Assembly (NCBI GenBank): GCA_937877765.1
Contig: CALGBN010000117.1
Location: 1 to 5,281, forward strand
DNA length: 5,281 bases
From: Candidatus Bathyarchaeota archaeon
Lineage (GTDB): Archaea; Thermoproteota; Bathyarchaeia; TCS64
Reading direction: 5' to 3'
This document shows positions 1-5,281 of the stretch, in pieces; the stretch's first letter is position 1, and every line of letters begins with the position of its first letter. The position numbers were made by a program, and so were the translations under genes. The notes under the pieces were generated by a model that was given only the letters and a program-made list of their open reading frames with translations, had not been told where the DNA came from and made no database searches.

Positions 1-570
1 GCGAAGGACTTGATCAAGTCGTTAAAAGAGTGGGATTTGGGTCTAGCTAGATCGGTTATATCTCTTGAAGAAGATGTTGACCAGTTCTTGTTTTTCCTTA
101 CCCGCCTTCTACGAACAGCGGTGAATAATCCATCAATGGCTAGTAAGATGCAGATCTCTATTGGGGATTGCATAGATTATCATCTGCTCATCAATCGAAT
201 TGAGTATATAGCCGATCATATCACAACTGTCGCTGAGTCATTCGTGGAGCTATACCAGTATAAGGATCAAGTATACGAACCCGGCATGGAGGTCATAATA
301 GACGCGTTGTCAAAATCATTCGAATATTATGATAAAGCAGTTGAGGGCTTTTTCGAAGGTGCACTTGAGGATACAGGAAATATTATTGATTACGCGTCTG
401 AAAGCAAACTAATCGATGAGGGGCTTAGGGACCTTCCACACCTTAATGATGCTGAGAGTAGAATTGTGATTCTCTGTCATTCAATAATGGATGAAGTTGG
501 GTATATCAGGAACATCTGTGCGGATATATCAGAGATAACCATTGATAGGCACTATAAGCAGTCTCAATAA
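1..570 (+). CDS. PhoU-domain protein, 3' part (5' end outside window)
   Basis: The reading frame is open from base 1, so the true start is upstream; the in-frame TTG at 10-12 has no ribosome binding site and should not be taken as the start. The visible 189 residues are almost all helical and fit the PhoU fold. The segment ARSVISLEEDVDQF, then a Leu-rich helix, then NRIEYIADH (around residues 65-73 of the fragment) matches the PhoU pattern in which Glu and Asp of an E-x-x-x-D motif bind metal. A second, weaker copy sits near the C-terminus (MDEVGYIRNICADISE). In archaea such domains often follow an N-terminal AbrB-like DNA-binding domain in proteins of about 330 residues, so this is probably the C-terminal half or more of such a regulator. 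PhoU proteins modulate phosphate uptake and signalling in the cytoplasm. Family assignment is good; the ligand and the AbrB domain are inference. The stop is TAA at 568-570. Confidence 0.8.
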   Translation, partial: AKDLIKSLKEWDLGLARSVISLEEDVDQFLFFLTRLLRTAVNNPSMASKMQISIGDCIDYHLLINRIEYIADHITTVAESFVELYQYKDQVYEPGMEVIIDALSKSFEYYDKAVEGFFEGALEDTGNIIDYASESKLIDEGLRDLPHLNDAESRIVILCHSIMDEVGYIRNICADISEITIDRHYKQSQ

Positions 571-588
571 TCATCTATCCGAAATCCC

Positions 589-595
589 TAAATAA
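589..595 (+). promoter_or_regulatory. TATA-like box ahead of small ORF
   Basis: TAAATAA is preceded by the purine-rich GAAAT (581-585), which could serve as a BRE. Its centre lies about 31 bases before the ATG at 623, which would place a transcript start near 618 and give a nearly leaderless mRNA. The assignment rests on spacing and AT-richness only. Confidence 0.35.
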
Positions 596-622
596 CTCGT
601 ATCGCTAGTGATATATAGAGAG

Positions 623-781
623 ATGTTTGGCATCTTCCTAATACCCATAATGTTGATCCTAGGAATACTATTCCTAGTGACATCCGTGACCATGGGAGTC
701 GGTCTCGTACTGAAGCTAGCCTTCTGGATCGTCTTCCTTCCAATACGCATAATGCTTTGGATGATTGGATTGATATTCTGA
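623..781 (+). CDS. Small hydrophobic membrane protein, 52 residues, unknown function
   Basis: An ATG-started frame runs 52 codons to TGA at 779-781. The product begins MFGIFLIPIMLILG and has only two charged residues, Lys31 and Arg42. Residues 2-24 form one clear membrane segment. Residues 27-52 form a second hydrophobic stretch that includes LKLAFWIVFLPIR, with the basic residues spaced as in an interfacial or short second helix. There is no Shine-Dalgarno at a usable distance (GAGAG abuts the ATG), but a TATA-like box about 31 bases upstream would suit a leaderless message. It lies between the PhoU-domain gene and the DUF401 transporter gene on the same strand. I do not recognise a named family; the Phe-Trp-hydrophobic-Leu-Pro-x-Arg pattern recalls short uncharacterised membrane proteins seen in other genomes, a recollection and not a match. 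Hydrophobic frames can arise by chance, so confidence is moderate. Confidence 0.5.
   Translation: MFGIFLIPIMLILGILFLVTSVTMGVGLVLKLAFWIVFLPIRIMLWMIGLIF
659..677 (+). repeat. Perfect 8-bp inverted repeat, 3-base spacer
   Basis: CTAGGAAT (659-666), spacer ACT, then ATTCCTAG (670-677). The arms are perfectly complementary and lie inside the small ORF (about codons 13-19). They could form a short hairpin or a dimeric protein-binding site, or could be chance within a repetitive hydrophobic coding run. Confidence 0.45.
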
Positions 782-803
782 GAGTCTAACACCAAGCACA
801 ACC

Positions 804-829
804 GGGAGGCTAGTGCCATGTAGCCGCCC
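804..829 (+). repeat. Imperfect hairpin between small ORF and DUF401 gene
   Basis: GGGAGGCTA (804-812) and TAGCCGCCC (821-829) pair at 8 of 9 positions, with an A-G mismatch at the fourth pair and an 8-base loop. The stem is mostly G-C in an otherwise AT-rich gap. It starts 23 bases after the small ORF's stop and ends 16 bases before the TATA-like box of the next gene. No strong T-tract follows directly, although the next 20 bases are AT-rich. It may end or stabilise the small ORF's transcript, or regulate the downstream gene. Confidence 0.4.
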
Positions 830-845
830 AAAGTAATTCTATTTG

Positions 846-853
846 TTTAAATA
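846..853 (+). promoter_or_regulatory. TATA-like box of the DUF401 gene
   Basis: TTTAAATA is a good archaeal TATA-like element. Its centre lies about 42 bases before the ATG at 892, so a transcript start near 876 would leave a leader of about 16 bases. That leader contains AGGT (881-884), 7 bases before the ATG, as a weak ribosome binding site. Confidence 0.45.
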
Positions 854-891
854 CGGGCAAGATTTATCGTAGAGGAATGCAGGTCCCGTAA

Positions 892-2088
892 ATGTTAGAA
901 GCCATTGGTTTAATCGTCGCTTTTGTGGGTATCTTTGTATTACGCGCAAAGGATGTGGAGTTTTATATAGCTATCACCCTCGCAGCAGTAATTATTGGAA
1001 TCACTTCAGGAAAGCCTTTGACGGTCCTGTTTGATGTACTAATCGTAACCCTATCTGCCTATAATACATGGAACCTTGTATCAGCAGTAGCCTTAATCAC
1101 TGTACTTGGATACGCACTCAAAGAAACCGGGCTGATGGTCAAATTCATCGAGGGACTCAGCAGGGTTCTCCCCGGAAACATACTGCTAGCAACAATACCA
1201 GCCCTATTCGGTTTCCTATCGATGCCTGGAGGCGCATTGATGTCAGCACCGTTCATAGAGCCAGAGGCAAACAAGCTAGGATTGGCTTCAGAAGCAAAAA
1301 CCTACTACAATGTCTGGTTCAGGCACCTGCTGTACTGGGTGAACCCTATCACATCCTCAACCATAATGGCTACTACCCTCAGCGGATTCGCAATAACCAC
1401 GTGGCTAAGGTTACAATCACCTCTTTTTTTCGTGATGACAGCAATTGGTTTCATCGCCAGCAGAGGCTTCATCAAGACACCCAAGAAGAAAACAGGCTCA
1501 GGTGGTTTGACAATGGATGCCATGAAGGGTGGAATCCCTATCATCGTGACTGTTGCGGGTACATTGGTAGGTCTACCAATATGGGGTTCGCTACTTGCGG
1601 GTATATTTGTGGCTATGATTCTGGGCAGAGTTAAACTTGAGCAGGGTTTCATGATGTTTAAGAACGGCGTCAAATGGGACCTAGTGTTATCAATTGTCAG
1701 TATGCTATATCTACGGGATATGATTGAGATTACTGGCTCTGTTACATGCCTTTTTGACGTGGTTATCGCTTCCGGTGTGCCCATCTTAGCTATCGCAATC
1801 GTTGTTCCCTTGTTCATAGGAGCCATATCTGGGTCACCAGCCATGGGCGTAGGAATCGCTTTCCCCATATTGCTTCCATTATTCGGAGCACCAAACATCC
1901 ATTTGACAAGCATTGTGTTCCTCGGGATCACTTGTACTTACATTACCTCGCCGCTGCACCTGTGTTTGGTGTTGACGAATGACTACTTCAAGTCGGATCT
2001 TAACAAGGTAATCAAGTATCTGGCACCAAGCAGCTTCGCCTTATACATCGTAGGACTAGCGTACCACTTGTTCCTCTACTATATGTAG
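892..2088 (+). CDS. DUF401-family multi-pass membrane protein, probable transporter
   Basis: The 398-residue product is very hydrophobic, with about ten or more membrane segments, and its length is usual for the DUF401 (PF04165) family of predicted ion transporters. Family signatures are visible: MPGGALMSAP (residues 111-120), NVWFRH (140-145) and SPLHLCLVLTNDYF (353-366). A basic cytoplasmic-type loop (about 191-212, with KTPKKK) separates two halves. The second half has its own Gly/Pro-rich re-entrant-like segment (GSPAMGVGIAFP, 314-325) at the place equivalent to the first half's PGGAL segment. This fits the two-fold pseudo-symmetry of ion-transporter (IT) superfamily proteins. The substrate is unknown. 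An in-frame TAA lies directly before the ATG at 892, and the next in-frame starts would cut into the first helix, so this start is well supported. The family call is confident; transport and the link to the upstream PhoU gene are inference. Confidence 0.85.
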   Translation: MLEAIGLIVAFVGIFVLRAKDVEFYIAITLAAVIIGITSGKPLTVLFDVLIVTLSAYNTWNLVSAVALITVLGYALKETGLMVKFIEGLSRVLPGNILLATIPALFGFLSMPGGALMSAPFIEPEANKLGLASEAKTYYNVWFRHLLYWVNPITSSTIMATTLSGFAITTWLRLQSPLFFVMTAIGFIASRGFIKTPKKKTGSGGLTMDAMKGGIPIIVTVAGTLVGLPIWGSLLAGIFVAMILGRVKLEQGFMMFKNGVKWDLVLSIVSMLYLRDMIEITGSVTCLFDVVIASGVPILAIAIVVPLFIGAISGSPAMGVGIAFPILLPLFGAPNIHLTSIVFLGITCTYITSPLHLCLVLTNDYFKSDLNKVIKYLAPSSFALYIVGLAYHLFLYYM

Positions 2089-2095
2089 CGGAATC

Positions 2096-2102
2096 TTTTA
2101 AC
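2096..2102 (+). promoter_or_regulatory. TATA-like box of the fen1-ligase operon
   Basis: TTTTAAC is preceded by purine-rich CGGAA (2089-2093) as a possible BRE, in the 43-base gap after the DUF401 stop. Its centre lies about 33 bases before the TTG at 2132, predicting a transcript start near 2125 and a leader of only a few bases. The T-run could also help end the upstream transcript. Confidence 0.4.
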
Positions 2103-2131
2103 AAACCCCAACAGAATCATTCTTGGTAGCT

Positions 2132-3160
2132 TTGGGAGTATTATTAACGCCGATAATACAGAAACAGGAGCAGACCCTCGACCAACTAAGAGGCAAAAGC
2201 TTCGCAGTAGACGGCTTCATAGTACTCCACGAGTTTCTAGCACTCATTAGGGACAGAACAGGCAGACCACTCAAAGATGATAAAGGAAATATCACAAGCC
2301 ACCTCGTTGGACTAGCCTTCAGAACCACGCGGCTCATCTCAGATTATGATATGAAACTGGTGTTTGTATTTGACGGAAAGCCACCTACCCTCAAAGGAAA
2401 AGAGATCGAGACAAGACGAAAAGCCAGACGTAAGGCAGAGAAAGAGTATGAGGAAGCCGTAGAGCGTGGTGATATGCAGGAAGCCTATAGCAAAGCAGTG
2501 ATGACGGGAAAACTCACACACCAAGGACTAGAAGACGCGAAAAAGCTGCTTGATCTCCTTGGTATTCCTTGGGTTCAGGCACCTAGTGAAGGCGAAGCTC
2601 AAGCCGCGTATATGGCTCAAAAGGGAGATGTCTGGGCTTCCAACAGCAAGGACTATGATTCACTGTTATTTGGAGCACCTAAGCTGGTACGGTTTCTGAG
2701 TATTAGTGGTCAGGAGTGGTTGCCGAGTAAGGGTAAATCACGTAGAGTCTTACCTGAGTTAATCGAGTTAGACAAGTTTCTAGGATATCATGGTATTACC
2801 CGCCTCCAGTTAATCGATATGGGGATACTGATTGGCACCGACTTCAACAAAGGCATCAAAGGGATAGGACCAAAAACCTCGCTAAAGTTAATCAAGAAAC
2901 ATGGCTCACTGGAAAAACTACCACAGGACATCAAAGCAAAGCTCCCAGACACAATAGACCAGATACGAGACCTCTACCTCAACCCAGAAGTCACCTCCAA
3001 ATACAGTGTGGAACAAGGTGAGCTTCAAGAAGACGCCCTAGACGAGTTCCTTTGTGTTGAAAGAAACTTCTCAACGAAACGAGTTCAAACACTCATCAAC
3101 AGGATGCGAAACAAGGCAGCCCAGAAATCACTGAAAGACTACTTTGGAGGCAGGGTATGA
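2132..3160 (+). CDS. fen: Flap endonuclease FEN1 (archaeal)
   Basis: This structure-specific nuclease cuts 5' flaps during Okazaki-fragment maturation and long-patch base excision repair. I chose the TTG at 2132 over the one at 2123 because it gives MGVLLTPII, matching the invariant Met-Gly of FEN1, whose N-terminus packs near the active site; 342 residues is normal. The N-terminal domain holds Asp27 and Asp81 (VFVFDGKPP). The helical arch carries Lys88 and Arg95, matching human Lys93 and Arg100. The internal domain has APSEGEAQAAYM (Glu153, Glu155) and SKDYDSLLFGAP (Asp174, Asp176). The H3TH motif GTDFNKGIKGIGPKTS holds Asp237. All metal ligands are present. The C-terminal QKSLKDYF (331-338) is a canonical PCNA-binding PIP box. 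One oddity is that the position of human Tyr40 (Pyrococcus Tyr33) is His33, in VLHEF. The gene overlaps the ligase gene by four bases. Confidence 0.96.
   Translation: MGVLLTPIIQKQEQTLDQLRGKSFAVDGFIVLHEFLALIRDRTGRPLKDDKGNITSHLVGLAFRTTRLISDYDMKLVFVFDGKPPTLKGKEIETRRKARRKAEKEYEEAVERGDMQEAYSKAVMTGKLTHQGLEDAKKLLDLLGIPWVQAPSEGEAQAAYMAQKGDVWASNSKDYDSLLFGAPKLVRFLSISGQEWLPSKGKSRRVLPELIELDKFLGYHGITRLQLIDMGILIGTDFNKGIKGIGPKTSLKLIKKHGSLEKLPQDIKAKLPDTIDQIRDLYLNPEVTSKYSVEQGELQEDALDEFLCVERNFSTKRVQTLINRMRNKAAQKSLKDYFGGRV
3122..3145 (+). other. PIP box (PCNA-binding peptide) of FEN1
   Basis: These codons spell QKSLKDYF, a full match to the Q-x-x-hydrophobic-x-x-aromatic-aromatic PCNA motif, five residues before the FEN1 C-terminus. 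The segment should bind the sliding clamp. Confidence 0.9.
3146..3150 (+). promoter_or_regulatory. Shine-Dalgarno of the ligase gene inside fen1
   Basis: GGAGG lies 6 bases before the ligase ATG at 3157 and falls within the last codons of fen1 (encoding Gly-Gly). Good match and spacing make it the clearest ribosome binding site in the window. It supports both the ligase start and translational coupling. Confidence 0.8.
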
Positions 3161-4746
3161 CTGAGACAACTTTCAAACAACTCGCAAAACTCTGTAAAGA
3201 CCTTGAGGCTACCACGAAACGCAAGGAGAAAACAGCTCTCATCAGTGAATTCCTCAAAGGGATCAACAGGGACGAGATTAAACTAGCTATATTGCTGACT
3301 ATTGGCGCGGTTTTCCCTGAGACCAGTGATAAGACCCTTGATGTAGGCTGGAGAACCCTCAAACGCGTCATGGACAGGGGTGGTCAAACCACGTTGTTCA
3401 GACATCAACTTACAGTCAAAGAAGTCTATAACACACTACAAGAGATCGCCAAGGCATCAGGGGAAGGCAGTAGAAAACAGAAAGAACAATTACTGGAGAG
3501 AATGTTCGCCCAATCAGAGCCAGTGGAATCCGAGATACTTGCACGTATTATCTTCGGGGAGATGAGAATAGGCGTCAGCGAGGGAATGATGCTGGAAGGA
3601 ATCGCAGAGACTACAAAATTAGACCCTGCGCTTGTACGCCGGGCATTGATGATGACAGGAGACATTGGGAAAGTAGCGGAGACCGCCGTTGATCATGGGG
3701 AGGCTGGTTTGTTGAGTCTTGAAGCTACCTTGTTTGTGCCTTTGAAGCCTATGCTTGCGAATACAGCCGAGACACCGTTGGAAGTCTTGGAGGATTATGA
3801 TGGTGAGGCTGCTTTCGAGTACAAGTATGATGGGGCGCGGATTCAGATACATAGGAAAGGCGATGAGGTACGAGTATTCAGCCGTAGATTATCTGATGTC
3901 ACAGAAAGCATACCTGACATCGTAGAGATAGTGAAGGATTTCCCAGAGGAGAAGGATTTCATCATTGAAGGCGAGGTAGTTGCTGTTGGTGAGAACAAAC
4001 GCCCATTACCTTTTCAGGACTTGATGCGGCGTTTCACGAGAGTAAATAAAGTAGAAGATAAGGCAGAGGAGATACCCCTGCATCTGCACCTATTTGATGC
4101 CCTCTACTATGATGGAAAACTCTTGATTGACGAGCCATACAGCCACAGATGGAGCATCCTAGAAAAAATTGCCCCACAGAAATACCACACAAAACGAATA
4201 ATCACCACAAATCCAGCGGAAGCCGAGGCATTCATGACCCAAGCCATTGAATCAGGACACGAGGGACTGATGGCGAAACGACTTAACAGTTCATACAGCC
4301 CCGGGGCAAGAGGCAAGAACTGGTACAAGCTCAAACCAGTGGAAACACTGGACGTAGTGATAGTGGCAGCTGACTGGGGTAGTGGAAGACGCAGAGGATG
4401 GCTAAGCAACTATCATCTGGGGGTCTGGGATGGTGAGGAGTATCTGGTCATCGGTAAGACGTTCAAGGGCTTAACTGATGATGAGTTCAAGTGGATGACT
4501 GAACACCTCCAAGAACTGCGGGTACGTGAATCAGAGTACACGGTACATGTGAAGCCTGAACTGGTAGTAGAAGTAGCATTCAACGAGATACAGAAAAGCC
4601 CCCACTACAAATCAGGATACGCGCTAAGGTTTGCAAGAATAACACGCATCAGAACAGACAAGAACCCAGACGAGGCGGACACACTTCAAAACGTATCACG
4701 GCTATACGAGCGACAGTTCAAATACAAGGACAAGTTAAACAGGTAG
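3157..4746 (+). CDS. lig: ATP-dependent DNA ligase (archaeal type)
   Basis: The enzyme seals nicks in three steps through a lysyl-AMP intermediate; in archaea it closes Okazaki fragments and repair gaps. Residues 1-200 form the helical DNA-binding domain with RIGVSEG (137-143). The nucleotidyltransferase domain starts near 210: motif I is KYDG with catalytic Lys223, then FSRRLSDVT (motif Ia, 241-249), EGEVVA (motif III, 271-276), LFDALYYDG (IIIa, 312-320), EGLMAKR (IV, 369-375) and WYKLKP (V, 389-394). The OB-fold domain runs from about 400, with RITRIRTDK (494-502) as motif VI. The 529 residues are slightly short for archaeal ligases (about 550-600) but nothing essential is missing. QTTLF (77-81), just before LTVKEVY, sits where Pyrococcus ligase has its QKSFF PCNA motif. 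The ATG overlaps the fen1 TGA and is preceded by GGAGG, so the two genes are probably co-translated. Confidence 0.96.
   Translation: MTETTFKQLAKLCKDLEATTKRKEKTALISEFLKGINRDEIKLAILLTIGAVFPETSDKTLDVGWRTLKRVMDRGGQTTLFRHQLTVKEVYNTLQEIAKASGEGSRKQKEQLLERMFAQSEPVESEILARIIFGEMRIGVSEGMMLEGIAETTKLDPALVRRALMMTGDIGKVAETAVDHGEAGLLSLEATLFVPLKPMLANTAETPLEVLEDYDGEAAFEYKYDGARIQIHRKGDEVRVFSRRLSDVTESIPDIVEIVKDFPEEKDFIIEGEVVAVGENKRPLPFQDLMRRFTRVNKVEDKAEEIPLHLHLFDALYYDGKLLIDEPYSHRWSILEKIAPQKYHTKRIITTNPAEAEAFMTQAIESGHEGLMAKRLNSSYSPGARGKNWYKLKPVETLDVVIVAADWGSGRRRGWLSNYHLGVWDGEEYLVIGKTFKGLTDDEFKWMTEHLQELRVRESEYTVHVKPELVVEVAFNEIQKSPHYKSGYALRFARITRIRTDKNPDEADTLQNVSRLYERQFKYKDKLNR
3385..3399 (+). other. Candidate PCNA-contact motif QTTLF in the ligase
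   Basis: QTTLF is followed three residues later by LTVKEVY. The same order (a short QKSFF motif, then a Leu-Thr-Val segment) is recalled from the Pyrococcus furiosus ligase, where QKSFF binds PCNA. The match is to a short, degenerate motif, so binding is inferred. Confidence 0.5.
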
Positions 4747-5281
4747 CTTCTTCCGTAACCCACCGATAAGCGAGCCTATTGCTGAGTCGTCTTTGATTGC
4801 CTCGCCCTCTGTTTTTGGTATTGACCGGTTCTCGATCAACTGGAAATGCACCAATAACCCAACCATGGCGAGTACACCTGATACCAGAATCCACCAGCTA
4901 ATCGCGGTAATGTACAATGTAAACTCGGATGTAAACTGAATTCCATTAGGCACCAATAACCCCCCTGAAGCGAACAAGATGGTAGCCAAGGCAAAGTAAT
5001 AGACCCAGATGGTTCTGCGTCGCATATCCTGTGCCTCTTCCCTGAGTTTACTCACGTCTTGGAGATTCTCACGCCACTGATCACCAAATCCAGCGATCTC
5101 CACAGCCTCCGGGTCAAGCTCAATGATAGGCTGTAATGTGTTGACGAATTTCTCGTTCTCCTTCTTCATCTGTTCGCGGAATGCTTCCTCGTATATCTCC
5201 ATGCGCTGCTTGAACTCGTCGTCAAAGAGGAGCCACCAGAGGGAAAAGTTCCCCACGGAGAGAATAACAGCAGACAGGATC
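4735..5281 (-). CDS. Membrane protein with coiled-coil-like region, unknown function, 5' end outside window
   Basis: The minus-strand frame ends with TAA (complement of 4735-4737) and stays open to the window edge. A GTG at 5254-5256 could be read as a start, but it follows a pyrimidine-rich stretch with no ribosome binding site. The codons before it encode ILSAVILS, which continues into GNFSLWWLLF as one membrane helix, so the gene probably begins beyond the window. After that helix come about 65 mostly charged residues likely to form amphipathic or coiled-coil helices (such as EEAFREQMKKENEKF and SKLREEAQDMRRR). Two more membrane segments follow (WVYYFALATILFASGGLLV and a Trp-rich one ending AMVGLLVHF), then a charged tail of about 35 residues. 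The RRR before the second helix and the Lys/Arg-rich tail suggest that the charged region and the C-terminus are cytoplasmic. I recognise no family. It converges on the ligase gene and overlaps it by 12 bases. Confidence 0.7.
   Translation of the reverse strand, partial: ILSAVILSVGNFSLWWLLFDDEFKQRMEIYEEAFREQMKKENEKFVNTLQPIIELDPEAVEIAGFGDQWRENLQDVSKLREEAQDMRRRTIWVYYFALATILFASGGLLVPNGIQFTSEFTLYITAISWWILVSGVLAMVGLLVHFQLIENRSIPKTEGEAIKDDSAIGSLIGGLRKKLPV

Noticed and set aside
571..831. Minus-strand frame of 86 codons across the gap
   Set aside because: It starts with TTG, has no membrane or domain features, and is antisense to the better-formed small hydrophobic frame at 623-781.
877..891. Tiny upstream frame ATG-CAG-GTC-CCG-TAA ending directly against the DUF401 ATG
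   Set aside because: It is five codons with the stop, and near the predicted transcript start, so it would be almost leaderless. It may be chance; no peptide pattern suggests attenuation.
1068..1634. 188-codon plus-strand frame inside the DUF401 gene
   Set aside because: It is out of frame with a well-supported gene, and its composition (many His, Arg, Asn) shows no domain.
1305..1931. Long minus-strand frame (208 codons) inside the DUF401 gene
   Set aside because: It is antisense to a gene with clear family motifs, and its Pro/Ile/Met-rich product is what reading a hydrophobic gene backwards gives.
2123..2131. TTG at 2123 as the FEN1 start
   Set aside because: It would add three residues before the conserved Met-Gly-Val start and lie at or before the predicted transcript start; the TTG at 2132 fits the family.
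4107..4409. Minus-strand frame of 100 codons in the ligase gene
   Set aside because: It lies across ligase motifs IIIa, IV and V and has no features of its own.
1..5281. CRISPR array, tRNA or rRNA genes, insertion sequence, or a defence island
   Set aside because: I saw no regular direct repeats, cloverleaf, rRNA-like segments, transposase motifs or defence-associated domains on either strand.

Overview
This 5.3 kb window looks like a piece of an archaeal chromosome. The main evidence is a eukaryote-like flap endonuclease FEN1 with a PCNA-binding tail, overlapping an ATP-dependent archaeal-type DNA ligase. A PhoU-like regulator fragment, TATA-like boxes about 30 bases upstream of starts, TTG start codons and near-leaderless genes agree with this. 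By eye the GC content is moderate (about 45%), so a mesophilic or moderately thermophilic uncultivated archaeon is likely. An Asgard/Thorarchaeota-like or Bathyarchaeota-like source is possible, but I cannot fix the lineage from sequence alone.

Layout, left to right. Bases 1-570 (+) hold the 3' part of a PhoU-domain protein whose start lies outside the window. Bases 571-891 carry no long gene, but contain a well-formed small ORF for a 52-residue, almost uncharged membrane protein (623-781), an imperfect hairpin (804-829) and a TATA-like box (846-853). Bases 892-2088 (+) encode a DUF401-type multi-pass membrane protein, a probable transporter. After a 43-base gap with its own promoter-like box come fen1 (2132-3160) and the DNA ligase gene (3157-4746), joined by an ATGA overlap. 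On the minus strand a membrane protein of unknown function (4735-5281, start outside the window) converges on the ligase gene and overlaps its last 12 bases.

How the genes fit together. FEN1 removes 5' flaps from Okazaki fragments and in long-patch repair, and the ligase seals the nick that is left. Having the two translationally coupled gives a two-step Okazaki-maturation operon. FEN1 has a clear C-terminal PIP box, and the ligase has a QTTLF segment where other archaeal ligases carry their PCNA motif, so both probably work on the sliding clamp. The left half (PhoU regulator, small membrane protein, DUF401 transporter) may be a separate ion-uptake neighbourhood; this link is inferred from gene order only.

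I found no CRISPR array, tRNA, rRNA, insertion sequence or clearly new multi-gene system. The most interesting details are the small membrane protein, the unusual His at FEN1's substrate-stacking Tyr position, and the tightly packed fen1/ligase junction.
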